In this document: positions 44,860 through 52,424 of the stretch, one piece after another
Layout: each line of letters begins with the position of its first letter
Position numbering within the stretch: position 1 is the stretch's first letter
NCBI RefSeq assembly: GCF_049446075.1
Contig: NZ_JBMSEB010000003.1
Coordinates: forward strand, 248,001 to 312,000
DNA from: Humibacter sp049446075
GTDB lineage: Bacteria > Actinomycetota > Actinomycetes > Actinomycetales > Microbacteriaceae
Length of the DNA: 64,000 bases
Direction: 5' to 3'
The notes under the pieces: model-generated
Database searches by the model: none
What the model was told of the DNA's origin: nothing
The model's input: only the letters and a program-made list of their open reading frames with translations
Made by a program: the position numbers and the translations under genes

Positions 44860-45183
44860 TCAGACCGCGCGCTTGCGCAGCTTGCGACGTTCGCGCTCCG
44901 AGAGTCCACCCCAGATCCCGAATCGCTCGTCGTTCTGCAGCGCGTACTCGAGGCACTGCGTACGCACTTCGCACGACCCGCAGATCTTCTTGGCGTCCCG
45001 CGTCGATCCACCCTTTTCCGGGAAGAACGCCTCGGGGTCGGTCTGCGCACACAGTGCATCCGACTGCCACGCCAACGCATTCTCGTCGTCTTCTTCGACC
45101 GATCGAACCCCCGGCACCCCAAGCCGAACGGGATCGATGAACCAGTTTTCGGGTACCCCCGGTCGATATTCGCTCATCGCCAT
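44860..45183 (-). CDS. whiB2: WhiB-family iron-sulfur regulator, WhiB2/WhmD type
   Basis: This 107-aa Wbl protein has cluster ligands Cys45, Cys68, Cys71 and Cys77, the turn GIWGG (89-93) and a basic tail (ERERRKLRKRAV). The 40-residue N-terminal extension (VPENWFIDPVRLGVPGV) and the motif DPEAFFPEKGGSTRDAKKIC are features of WhiB2/WhmD, which is needed for septation in mycobacteria and corresponds to Streptomyces WhiB. GGGGAG 6 nt before ATG 45183 supports that start. A classical promoter and a stem-loop leader lie upstream. Confidence 0.95.
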   Translation of the reverse strand: MAMSEYRPGVPENWFIDPVRLGVPGVRSVEEDDENALAWQSDALCAQTDPEAFFPEKGGSTRDAKKICGSCEVRTQCLEYALQNDERFGIWGGLSERERRKLRKRAV

Positions 45184-45196
45184 ATCGAACTCCCCA

Positions 45197-45235
45197 CCTG
45201 TGTTGCCACGCTCGCCGTGTCCTTGCCAACACAGG
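45197..45235 (-). promoter_or_regulatory. Stem-loop in the whiB2 5' leader next to the RBS
   Basis: Perfect 9-bp arms CCTGTGTTG (45197-45205) and CAACACAGG (45227-45235) enclose a 21-nt loop. The hairpin ends one base before the GGGGAG ribosome-binding site (45190-45195), so folding could limit ribosome access. The sequence also resembles an operator palindrome just downstream of the transcription start. Confidence 0.5.
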
Positions 45236-45246
45236 GCGTTTCACTA

Positions 45247-45275
45247 ATTACAGCGGTGTAGTTCGCATGCGTCAA
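45247..45275 (-). promoter_or_regulatory. Promoter TTGACG-N17-TGTAAT for whiB2
   Basis: On the minus strand TTGACG (45275-45270) and TGTAAT (45252-45247) are 17 nt apart, very close to the vegetative consensus. The predicted start near 45240 gives a leader of about 57 nt that contains the hairpin at 45197-45235. It is the best sigma-70-type promoter in the window. Confidence 0.7.
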
Positions 45276-45379
45276 GTCGCAAATCGTAAAGGCTCAAGCG
45301 GGGCTGGAGGGTTTGCGACGCGCCGCGAACAAGCAACGATTTTCCGCCGGGCCGACCAGGCGCTCTGCGGCTGGCTCCG

Positions 45380-46345
45380 TCAGTCCTCCGCGGCCTGCCG
45401 TGCGCGCCATGCGCTCTCGACCATCTGGGCGAGTGTGTGCCGCATCTGCCAGTCCAGATCGCGTGCCGCGAGCTCCCCCGACGCCACAATGCGGGCGGGA
45501 TCCCCTGGACGCCGCGGTGCGATCTCCGGCGCGAAGTCGATGCCCGTGACCTGCGCCACCGTCGACATGATCTGGCCGACGGAGACGCCGTCACCGCTAC
45601 CAAGGTTGTATGCCGGTTCGAGCGCGGTGCCGTCCTGGAGCCGCTGAGCGGCCACGACGTGCGAGTGCGCGAGGTCAGAGACGTGCAGGTAGTCGCGCAC
45701 GCAGGTGCCGTCAGGAGTCGGATAGTCGTTGCCGTTGATGCGGGGCGTGCGGCCCTCCAGCAAAGCGTCGAAGACCAGCGGAAAGAGGTTGTGGGGGCTG
45801 CTGTCGTAGACGTCCGGATAGCCCGACCCGACCACGTTGAAGTAGCGCAGGCTGGTGTGGCGCAGGCCTGTCGCAACGGCCTGGTCGCGCAGCAGCCACT
45901 CGCCGATCAGCTTCGATTCCCCGTATGGCGACTCGGGCGCCTTCGGGGTGTCCTCGGTCACCAGGTCCACGTCCGGCGTGCCGTACACCGCGGCGCTGGA
46001 TGAGAACACGATCGTTTCCACCCCTGCCTCCTGCATTGCGGCAAGCAGCGTGGCCGTTCCCGTGACGTTCTGCTCGTAGGTGTGCAGCGGTCGCTGCACC
46101 GAGACGCCCGCGTATTTGAAGCCCGCGATGTGCATGACGCCGTCGATTCGGTAGCGCGAGAAGACGTCACTGAGCATGGCGCCGTCGAGAATCGTGCCGC
46201 GCACGAACGGAACGCCGGCGGGCACGAAGCTCCTGTGCCCGCTCGAGACGTCATCAACGACGACCGCCTCGATGCCCGCCTCCGTGAAGGCGCGCACCAC
46301 GTGCGCGCCGATATATCCGGCGCCGCCGGTCACCAACCAAGCCAT
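45380..46345 (-). CDS. galE: UDP-glucose 4-epimerase
   Basis: This 321-aa extended short-chain dehydrogenase interconverts UDP-glucose and UDP-galactose. The NAD-binding GGAGYIG covers residues 7-13, and the catalytic Ser/Tyr/Lys are in FSSSAAVYG and YGESK (Tyr141, Lys145). RYFNVVGSG, NLFPLVFDALLEG and VRDYLHVSDLA are typical of GalE. It can feed UDP-galactose to Glf in the polysaccharide locus and fits with the secreted beta-galactosidase. The start lies 6 nt after TAGGTT, so the mRNA is probably leaderless. A repeat element touches this promoter. Confidence 0.94.
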   Translation of the reverse strand: MAWLVTGGAGYIGAHVVRAFTEAGIEAVVVDDVSSGHRSFVPAGVPFVRGTILDGAMLSDVFSRYRIDGVMHIAGFKYAGVSVQRPLHTYEQNVTGTATLLAAMQEAGVETIVFSSSAAVYGTPDVDLVTEDTPKAPESPYGESKLIGEWLLRDQAVATGLRHTSLRYFNVVGSGYPDVYDSSPHNLFPLVFDALLEGRTPRINGNDYPTPDGTCVRDYLHVSDLAHSHVVAAQRLQDGTALEPAYNLGSGDGVSVGQIMSTVAQVTGIDFAPEIAPRRPGDPARIVASGELAARDLDWQMRHTLAQMVESAWRARQAAED

Positions 46346-46351
46346 GCCCCC

Positions 46352-46357
46352 AACCTA
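46352..46357 (-). promoter_or_regulatory. -10 box TAGGTT for leaderless galE transcript
   Basis: On the minus strand TAGGTT is followed by GGGGGC and ATG 46345. The region where a -35 would lie is inside the 74-nt repeat copy at 46357-46430. Confidence 0.5.
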
Positions 46358-46430
46358 TCGGCGACTGAGGCGAGAGCGATGCGAGCTTGCTCGCATCGCC
46401 GAGCGGATGGAGCCGGCGAGCGGCACAGCC
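46357..46430. repeat. 74-nt direct repeat, copy 1, with GCGAGCTTGCTCGC hairpin
   Basis: It matches copy 2 (46514-46587) at 71 of 74 bases, counted by eye. The core is an 11-bp stem (GCGATGCGAGC, TT, GCTCGCATCGC). No gene fits the region. Confidence 0.85.
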
Positions 46431-46436
46431 GCGATA

Positions 46437-46494
46437 CAGACGATTGAGGTTCGGTCGAGGGAGCTTGCTCACTCGACCGAACCGATTGAGTCTG
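46437..46494. repeat. Inverted repeat between the two 74-nt copies
   Basis: Twelve-bp arms GGTTCGGTCGAG (46448-46459) and CTCGACCGAACC (46472-46483) enclose a loop containing GAGCTTGCTC. Outside them, CAGAC and GTCTG also pair, but the intervening GATTGA is in the same direction on both sides, so it cannot pair. The same GATTGAG word recurs in related elements at 49.2 kb. Confidence 0.75.
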
Positions 46495-46513
46495 TTGAGC
46501 GCGCGGCGCGAAC

Positions 46514-46587
46514 ATCGGCGACTGAGGCGAGAGCGATGCGAGCTTGCTCGCATCGCTCTGCGGATGGAGCCGGCGAGCGGCACAGCC
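46514..46587. repeat. 74-nt direct repeat, copy 2, with perfect 12-bp hairpin
   Basis: This is the second copy of the element at 46357-46430, in the same orientation. Its central AGCGATGCGAGC-TT-GCTCGCATCGCT is a perfect 12-bp stem. It lies just after the manA stop on the minus strand and may end that transcript. Confidence 0.85.
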
Positions 46588-46608
46588 CGAACATAGGCGC
46601 GTCCCGCC

Positions 46609-47832
46609 CTACCGGTTCTCGGTCGCTACGAAGAGCACTCCCCCGTCGCTGGGCGCGAAGCTCAGCACACCCTCGTCCGGAGAGACGAACACCGCCTCGC
46701 CGCGCGAAACGGTCTCGCTGCTGTGCACGCCACTCACCGAGGCCGAACCGGCCGTGCACAGCACGATCGCGGGACCCGTGAGCTCGAGCGAGGCATCCGC
46801 CGTCACGTAACCGAGCCGGAAGTCGGGCACGTCCGGGGTGAACAGCTCGAGCGCGCCCACCCGCGAAGGCGCCAGCAGCGGGGCGGGCACTGGCGTGAAG
46901 TCGAGCACGCGAAGCAGCTCGGGCACGTCGATGTATTTGGGAGTGAGGCCGCCGCGCAGCACGTTGTCCGACGCCGCCATCAGTTCGATGCCGGTTCCGG
47001 AGAGGTAGGCGTGGATGTTCCCGGCCGGCAGATACAGCGCCTCACCGGGATCCAGCGCCACCCTGTGCAGCAGCAACGCGACCACGACGCCGGGGTCGCC
47101 GGGGCAGGCATCCGCGAGCAACCGAACGACGTCGAGCTCGGGAATGGCGCGCCCCTCAGGTGAACGTGCGATCGCGGTCGCCTGGGAGACGATCTCTTCG
47201 GCCGCCTCACCGCCGCCGAGGAGCAGACCGACCCCGGCCCGGAGCGCCGACTCTTCGTCCTCACCTGAGGCGAGCATCCCGCGCAGCACGCCGAGCTCGT
47301 CGCGCTGTAGTCCGGCCCGTCGCCCCGCGCCGATCAACCGGTCGAACACCGCCACCGACGTGCCGACATCGCGGAAACCGCATAACGCGTCAAACGGCGT
47401 CACGGCGAAGATGAGCTCCGGCTTGTGGAACGGGTCCTTGTAGTTGCGCTCGGGCGAGTCCAGCCGGATGCCCAGCTTGTTCTCGCGCTCGAATCCCGCC
47501 CGCGCCTGCTCGGGAGACGGATGCGCCTGGATCGACAGCGGCGCGGCCGCCGACAGCACCTTCAGCAGAAAGCCGAGCCGTGGTGCGCCAGCGTAGGACT
47601 CGTCACGCTGCCAGGTCTCCCCGAGGGTCGCGGACGGCTCCTGTGCGATCAGCTCCGCGAGGTTCGCCGCCGTGTGCGTCGGGTGCACCAGCCGGCTCGG
47701 TGAGCCGGGATGTGCGCCAAGCCAGAGCTCGGCCTCGGGCTTGCCTGAGGCCGGCCTTCCGAGCAGATGAGCGATGCCGTGCGAGGAGCCCCACGCGTAG
47801 TCGCGAGGTTCGTTGTCGATGCGCACAAACAT
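46609..47832 (-). CDS. manA: Mannose-6-phosphate isomerase, class I
   Basis: This 407-aa zinc enzyme interconverts fructose-6-phosphate and mannose-6-phosphate, the entry to GDP-mannose for glycans. Signatures are YAWGSSHGIAHLLG near residues 12-25, ELWLGAHPGSPS, the zinc-site LSIQAHPSPEQA near 98-109, DPFHKPELIFAV near 132-143 and YLPAGNIHAYLSGTGIELMAASDNVLRGGLTPK near 270-302. The length is normal. A -10 TACTCT at 47863-47868 gives a leader of about 24 nt. The two 74-nt repeats lie immediately downstream. Confidence 0.95.
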   Translation of the reverse strand: MFVRIDNEPRDYAWGSSHGIAHLLGRPASGKPEAELWLGAHPGSPSRLVHPTHTAANLAELIAQEPSATLGETWQRDESYAGAPRLGFLLKVLSAAAPLSIQAHPSPEQARAGFERENKLGIRLDSPERNYKDPFHKPELIFAVTPFDALCGFRDVGTSVAVFDRLIGAGRRAGLQRDELGVLRGMLASGEDEESALRAGVGLLLGGGEAAEEIVSQATAIARSPEGRAIPELDVVRLLADACPGDPGVVVALLLHRVALDPGEALYLPAGNIHAYLSGTGIELMAASDNVLRGGLTPKYIDVPELLRVLDFTPVPAPLLAPSRVGALELFTPDVPDFRLGYVTADASLELTGPAIVLCTAGSASVSGVHSSETVSRGEAVFVSPDEGVLSFAPSDGGVLFVATENR

Positions 47833-47862
47833 CCGCGCCCGCCCTTTCTTCCGGTTAGTCGC

Positions 47863-47868
47863 AGAGTA
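47863..47868 (-). promoter_or_regulatory. -10 box TACTCT for manA
   Basis: TACTCT on the minus strand fits TANNNT. The predicted start near 47856 leaves a leader of about 24 nt. AAAGGGCGGG upstream of the ATG is the likely RBS. No good -35 is seen. Confidence 0.4.
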
Positions 47869-47991
47869 CCAACGGCCTTGGGACGGCGGATGCCCGTGCC
47901 TAGGCTGACCGCATCCCGACCAGCCAGCGGTCGTGCAGTGCGCGCCTCGCCTGCTGCATCACGACCGCTCTACCAGTGCGATGGAGCAGAC

Positions 47992-49170
47992 ATGGCATTC
48001 ACGCCGCTTGCAGCCGACTTCTACGGTTTCGAAACCGAGCTCAGCGATCAGGAGAAGGAGGCGATCGGCGCTCTCCGCGAGTACCTCGAGACCGAGGTGC
48101 GGCCCATCGTGAACGAGTACTGGGAGCGGGCGGAGTTTCCGAAGCAGGTCATTCCGGAGCTGCACAGGCTGGGTGTCGCGTCGTTCGGCTGGGCCGAGAC
48201 GAAGCCGTTCCCGAACTCCGCGGTCTTCCGCGGGTTCGTCGCGCTGGAGCTGGCGAGAGTGGACGCGTCGGTCGCCACGTACGTGGGGGTCCAGAACGGG
48301 TTGGCCGCCGGCGCGGTGTGCGCGTGCGGCTCGAAGGAACAGCGCGACGAGTGGCTGCCGAAGCTCGCATCAGGCGAGATCATCGGGGCGTTCGGCCTGA
48401 CCGAGCCGCTGTCCGGGTCGGATTCAGCCCAGGGTCTGCGTACGACCGCCGAGCGCCAGGGCGACGAGTGGGTCATCAACGGCTCGAAGCGCTGGATCGG
48501 CAATGCCACGTTCAGCGACATCACGATCATCTGGGCGAAGGATGTCGCAGACGGCCAGGTGAAGGGGTTCATCGTGCCGACCGAGACCTCCGGCTACCAC
48601 GCAACGAAGATCGAGGGCAAGCAGGCACTGCGCGCCGTTCAGAACGCCGACATCACGCTCGAGAACGTGCGCGTTCCCGAGTCCTTGCGCCTGCAGAATG
48701 CCAACTCGTTCCGCGACACCGCGAAAGTGCTTCGCGCCACTCGCGCTGAGGTGGCGTGGGCGGCCGTCGGCCTCGCGGTCGGGGCGTACGAGGCCGCAGT
48801 GAAATACGCGACCGAGCGCATCCAGTTCGGCAAGCCGATCGCAGCCCACCAGCTCGTGCAAGACCTGCTGGCCAAGTCGCTGGCCAACATCACCTCGTCG
48901 CTCGCACTGGTCGTTCAGGTCTCACGGATGCTCGACGCCGGCACCCAGCGCGACGAGCACTCCGCCATGGCGAAGGCCTTCGCCACTTCGCGGATGCGCG
49001 AGACAGTGGCGTGGGCGCGCGAGATCTTTGGCGGCAACGGGATCGTGCTGGACTACGACGTCGCCCGCTTCTTCAACGACGCAGAGGCCATCTACTCCTA
49101 CGAGGGCACGCGGGAGATGAACACCCTCATCGTCGGCCGCGCCATCACGGGTATCGGCGCGTTCGTGTGA
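47992..49170 (+). CDS. Acyl-CoA dehydrogenase, glutaryl-CoA dehydrogenase-like
   Basis: This 392-aa flavoenzyme oxidises an acyl-CoA. The FAD/substrate motif FGLTEPLSGSDSAQGLRTTA (near 130-149), INGSKRWIGNA (near 159-169) and the C-terminal catalytic base YSYEGTREMNTLIVGRAITG (Glu near 371) are clear. The motif set is closest to glutaryl-CoA dehydrogenases, but the substrate cannot be fixed from sequence. GGAG precedes ATG 47992 by 6 nt. It stands alone between manA and the polysaccharide ligase genes, with repeat elements directly after it. Confidence 0.92.
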   Translation: MAFTPLAADFYGFETELSDQEKEAIGALREYLETEVRPIVNEYWERAEFPKQVIPELHRLGVASFGWAETKPFPNSAVFRGFVALELARVDASVATYVGVQNGLAAGAVCACGSKEQRDEWLPKLASGEIIGAFGLTEPLSGSDSAQGLRTTAERQGDEWVINGSKRWIGNATFSDITIIWAKDVADGQVKGFIVPTETSGYHATKIEGKQALRAVQNADITLENVRVPESLRLQNANSFRDTAKVLRATRAEVAWAAVGLAVGAYEAAVKYATERIQFGKPIAAHQLVQDLLAKSLANITSSLALVVQVSRMLDAGTQRDEHSAMAKAFATSRMRETVAWAREIFGGNGIVLDYDVARFFNDAEAIYSYEGTREMNTLIVGRAITGIGAFV

Positions 49171-49173
49171 AGG

Positions 49174-49216
49174 GGACGGTCGAGCAAGCTCGCCCGTCTG
49201 ATCCTCAATTGCCCAT
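49174..49216. repeat. Dispersed palindromic repeat with CGAGCAAGCTCG core
   Basis: Read on the minus strand this is ATGGGCAATTGAGGATCAGA followed by CGGGCGAGCTTGCTCGACCGTC. It is a shortened relative of the 74-nt elements near 46.4-46.6 kb, in opposite orientation. It starts 4 nt after the acyl-CoA dehydrogenase stop. Confidence 0.65.
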
Positions 49217-49239
49217 ATCGTTGCGTTGCAACTCACGGA

Positions 49240-49294
49240 CTCAATCGGCTCGGCCACACGAGCAAGCTCGCGCGGCTCTCGCCTCAATCGCCCA
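49240..49294. repeat. Dispersed palindromic repeat, second copy before the ligase gene
   Basis: On the minus strand it reads TGGGCGATTGAGGCGAGAGC, then GCGCGAGCTTGCTCG and a second GATTGAGT. It shares GCGA(C/T)TGAGGCGAGAGC with the 74-nt repeats. It ends directly before the -10 box of the next gene. Confidence 0.7.
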
Positions 49295-49300
49295 TAAAGT
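49295..49300 (+). promoter_or_regulatory. -10 box TAAAGT for the first ligase-like gene
   Basis: TAAAGT fits TANNNT and is 7 nt from ATG 49308. It directly abuts the repeat element at 49240-49294. Confidence 0.45.
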
Positions 49301-49307
49301 GAGTCGC

Positions 49308-50642
49308 ATGACACAGACTTCGCCGGTGACGGCGCCACGCACCGTGCCCACCGGCCAAGGCTGGCTCGTCGCCTTCGCAGGCTTCTCGTTCTTCACACTC
49401 TTCGCCGGCGAGTTCTGGCGCAACAGCATCAGTTGGCTCGGCTGGGGCATCGTGGCCGGGCTGTGTCTGGTCGTGAGCGTCGTGTTCCTGGTGCGGGCGC
49501 ATCCTTGTGTGCCGATCCGCAAGTGGCCGAAGACGCTGCTGCTGTTCCTGCTGCTGTGCATCGTCTCGATCGCGTGGTCCGCCTACCGCACCGAGTCCGC
49601 CGTGGCCGCCGTCGCTCAGCTGGCGACGGCAACGGCTGGCGCGTTCTTTGCACTCTGCCTGTCGTGGCAGCAGATTCTGCGCGCGCTCGGTGCGGCGTTC
49701 CGCTGGATCATCGGCCTCTCCCTCGTGTTCGAGCTGATCGTGTCGGTGTTCGTGCGGCATCACATCCTGCCGTTCTTCACCACATACAAGTACCCGTCCG
49801 GCAAGCTGCCCGACGCGTTCTACTGGAGCCGCGACCTGCTCTTCCACGGCGGCAAGATCCAAGGCATCGTCGGCAACAGTGACATCCTCGGCATGATCAC
49901 CCTGTTCGCCCTGATCGTGTTCGGCATCCAGCTCGCCGACCGTGTCGTGAACCGCACGGCCGGAATCGTCTGGTTCGTGCTCGCCGCACTCACATTCCTC
50001 CTCACCCGTTCGTCGACCGTCATCGTCGCGTTGGCCTTCGTCGTTCTGGTTCTGCTGTTCGTCTGGTGGGCACGCAGCGTGCGTCAGAGCAAGAGAGTGC
50101 CCGTCTACGTGACGGCGACAGCCGTTGTGGTCGTGGGCGTCGGATCGCTCACGCTGTTCTGGGGAACGGTCACGAAGCTGCTCGGCAAGACCTCCGACCT
50201 CACGGGACGCACCGACATCTGGGAAAAGGTCATCCATCTCGCCCAGGAGAGGCCCGTCGTCGGGTGGGGCTGGATCAGCTACTGGGCGCCGTGGGTCGAG
50301 CCTTTCAAGGGCCTCGCCATTCGCAACAAGGTGGAGTACCTGCAGGCGCACAACGCCTATCTGGACGTCTGGCTGCAGCTGGGCATCCTGGGTCTCGTCA
50401 TCTTCGCGCTGCTAGTCGTGACCACATTCGGTCGCAGCTGGTTCATGGCTGTGGACCGGCCGCCGTTCGACAGCCAAGGTGTCGTGCGGGCGGACGTTCG
50501 GTACTCGGCCATCACGCTCCTCCCGTTGCTGATGCTGGCGGCCCTGATCGCGCAGTCGTTCGCCGAGAGCAGGATGCTCATCGAGGCCGGGTTCGCGCTA
50601 CTCGTCGCGTTCAGCATCAAGACGAAGCTCGAGCGCCCGTAA
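49308..50642 (+). CDS. O-antigen ligase-like polymerase/ligase membrane protein (1)
   Basis: This 444-aa membrane protein has about 11 membrane segments and the Wzy_C/WaaL-type signature in its C-terminal half. RTDIWEKVIHLAQERPVVGWGWISYW (near 300-325) is followed by a large loop and AHNAYLDVWLQLGILGLVIF (near 347-366), with the conserved His and Gly. Such proteins join or polymerise undecaprenyl-linked glycans outside the membrane. A second related gene follows 98 nt later. The upstream TAAAGT suggests leaderless initiation. Whether it is a ligase or polymerase is not decidable here. Confidence 0.88.
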   Translation: MTQTSPVTAPRTVPTGQGWLVAFAGFSFFTLFAGEFWRNSISWLGWGIVAGLCLVVSVVFLVRAHPCVPIRKWPKTLLLFLLLCIVSIAWSAYRTESAVAAVAQLATATAGAFFALCLSWQQILRALGAAFRWIIGLSLVFELIVSVFVRHHILPFFTTYKYPSGKLPDAFYWSRDLLFHGGKIQGIVGNSDILGMITLFALIVFGIQLADRVVNRTAGIVWFVLAALTFLLTRSSTVIVALAFVVLVLLFVWWARSVRQSKRVPVYVTATAVVVVGVGSLTLFWGTVTKLLGKTSDLTGRTDIWEKVIHLAQERPVVGWGWISYWAPWVEPFKGLAIRNKVEYLQAHNAYLDVWLQLGILGLVIFALLVVTTFGRSWFMAVDRPPFDSQGVVRADVRYSAITLLPLLMLAALIAQSFAESRMLIEAGFALLVAFSIKTKLERP

Positions 50643-50693
50643 CCGCCGACTGACCATCCCGGGACGGCGAGTGAGCCGACGTTAAGATGAAGC

Positions 50694-50744
50694 ATGCCCG
50701 CCTCGCCCGTCGACGTACCTGACCTCGGGTGCGCTACGCAGTGA
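50694..50744 (+). CDS. Possible 16-residue leader peptide before the second ligase-like gene
   Basis: TAAGAT at 50683-50688 lies 5 nt before ATG 50694, which opens a 16-codon frame (MPASPVDVPDLGCATQ). Its TGA overlaps GTG 50741 of the ligase-like gene (GTGA). A leaderless mini-ORF ending on the next start would couple translation. It is very short, with no homology known to me. Confidence 0.35.
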   Translation: MPASPVDVPDLGCATQ

Positions 50745-52045
50745 CGTCCACAGCACGGCCCGTTCCGCGGTGGTTCGCCCTCACGAGGGCGCTGTTCGAG
50801 TCGGCGAAGTTCTCACGTGCGCTCTCGTTGTGCATCGTCGCGTCGGCGTTCTTGACCACAGCGATCAAGGATGTCATCGGCTGGCCAGGCCTCATCGGCG
50901 TGCTGACAGCGGTCGTCGCCCTGTCCGTGTGCTCGTTCGCCGCGCACTGGGACGTGATCGAGTGGCACGGCCTCCTGCCCGTTTCACTGCTCGTGTTCGT
51001 CGGCTGGTGCGCCGTGTCCCTGGTCTGGAGCACGTATCAGTGGGCAACGCTTGCCGCGGTCCTCTACCAGTGGATCTTCACGTTCCTCGCCCTCTACCTG
51101 GCGCTTGTGCGAGATGCCATTCAGATCGTGCGCGTGATCGGCGACGTACTCAGGGTCTTGCTGACGGCATCCCTCGCCCTCGAATTGCTCAGCGGACTGA
51201 TCATCGACGCACCGATCAAGTTTCTGGGCATCGCAGGAAACCTTGTGCACGGTGGTCCGATCTCCGGGCTTTTCGGCAGTCGAAACCAACTCGGGCTGGT
51301 GGCGCTGATCGCCATCGTGACGTTCATCGTCGAGTGGCGAACCAAGTCGGTGACCACAGGAGTGGCGGTCTTCTCCTTCGTCGTCGCCGCGCTGTGCCTT
51401 GCCTTCACCAGCTCGCCCGTCATCGCGATCATGATCGTGGTGATCCTGCTCGCCGCCTTAGCTCTCTTCGGCGTCAGGCACATCAGGAACGACCGGTGGA
51501 AGTTCGCGGTGCAGGTCTCGCTCGGCGTCGTGACCACCTTGTTCGCGGTGCTGGGGTTCATCTTCCGCGCGCCCATCATCGATCTGCTGCACGGGCGATC
51601 CGTCATTGACTCCAGGTACGACGTGTGGCTGCAGATCTGGCACCTCATCCCGGTCAACGAGCTGCTCGGCTGGGGCTGGATCGGCTTCTGGCGGGGCTCG
51701 CTGCCCCCGTACTCGCTGATCAACGCGATGACTGGGGCGCCGCACGCCAACGGGTTGAACGCATTCCTGGATGTCTGGCTGCAGGTCGGTCTCGTCGGCT
51801 TCCTGCTGTTCCTCCTGTTGCTCGGCCTCGCCATGTTCCGTTCGTGGTTGCTCGGCTCCAACAAGCGCAGCGTCATTTACGCGTGGCCGCCCCTCATCCT
51901 GATCGCCCTCATCGGCACCGGGATGGCGGAGAGCACGATGCTCTACGAAAGCGGCTGGATGCTCGCAGTCATCTGCACCGTCAAGGCGTCGCAGGGCATG
52001 TCGTGGCGGCAGGCGCTGCCGGTGTCGACCGAGCGGGCCGAGTAA
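50741..52045 (+). CDS. O-antigen ligase-like polymerase/ligase membrane protein (2)
   Basis: This protein of about 434 aa is a relative of the preceding one, with about 11 membrane segments and the same C-terminal signature: SRYDVWLQIWHLIPVNELLGWGWIGFW, then PHANGLNAFLDVWLQVGLVGF. Divergence from the neighbour suggests an old duplication or two different acceptors. GTG 50741 overlaps the stop of a possible leader peptide; GTG 50729 would add four residues. It is the last backbone-like gene before the low-GGATGCC segment. Confidence 0.87.
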   Translation: MTSTARPVPRWFALTRALFESAKFSRALSLCIVASAFLTTAIKDVIGWPGLIGVLTAVVALSVCSFAAHWDVIEWHGLLPVSLLVFVGWCAVSLVWSTYQWATLAAVLYQWIFTFLALYLALVRDAIQIVRVIGDVLRVLLTASLALELLSGLIIDAPIKFLGIAGNLVHGGPISGLFGSRNQLGLVALIAIVTFIVEWRTKSVTTGVAVFSFVVAALCLAFTSSPVIAIMIVVILLAALALFGVRHIRNDRWKFAVQVSLGVVTTLFAVLGFIFRAPIIDLLHGRSVIDSRYDVWLQIWHLIPVNELLGWGWIGFWRGSLPPYSLINAMTGAPHANGLNAFLDVWLQVGLVGFLLFLLLLGLAMFRSWLLGSNKRSVIYAWPPLILIALIGTGMAESTMLYESGWMLAVICTVKASQGMSWRQALPVSTERAE

Positions 52046-52424
52046 CGCTGGCCCTAACAGGTGCTGGGTACGACCGTGCTGGAATGCTCTTCCTTGTGCC
52101 GCAGCGAGCGGCCCGTCACCCCATTCGACCGCACGCGTTCCGATACCAACTCATACAACTCCGGCGCATAACGCGCTTCGCGTCGCACTCCTCGCTTTCT
52201 TACGGAGCCGATGTCTTCGCGTAGCGCCTCGTCGACGCTGGCCGTACCCGACAATCCCGACCCCACGAACGGCTGCCGCGATGCGCGCGCATTTCGGCCA
52301 CATCTTCGAGCAAAGCGTCCGTACTGGGGCGCCGAACCGCATATCAGCCGTCTTTGCAGACTTCTTCCCGGCCAGTCCGCCAAAATCGTCCCGACTGCTC
52401 ATAGGCGTTCGGGGCGTGGGTCCG
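52046..52424. other. 379-nt region between ligase-like gene and membrane glycosyltransferase
   Basis: Two converging genes end here. A minus-strand frame of 109 codons (52054-52383) is open. Its second half (EALREDIGSVRKRGVRREAR and ELYELVSERVR) looks more protein-like than its Arg/Gly-rich first half. It has no clear RBS, and I recognise no family. It may be a remnant of a lost gene at the edge of the variable locus. No terminator with a long stem was found. Confidence 0.4.

Noticed and set aside
46346..46608. Small CRISPR-like array from the repeats near galE and manA
   Set aside because: There are only two 74-nt copies with a palindromic spacer; repeat length and number do not fit CRISPR and no cas gene is near.
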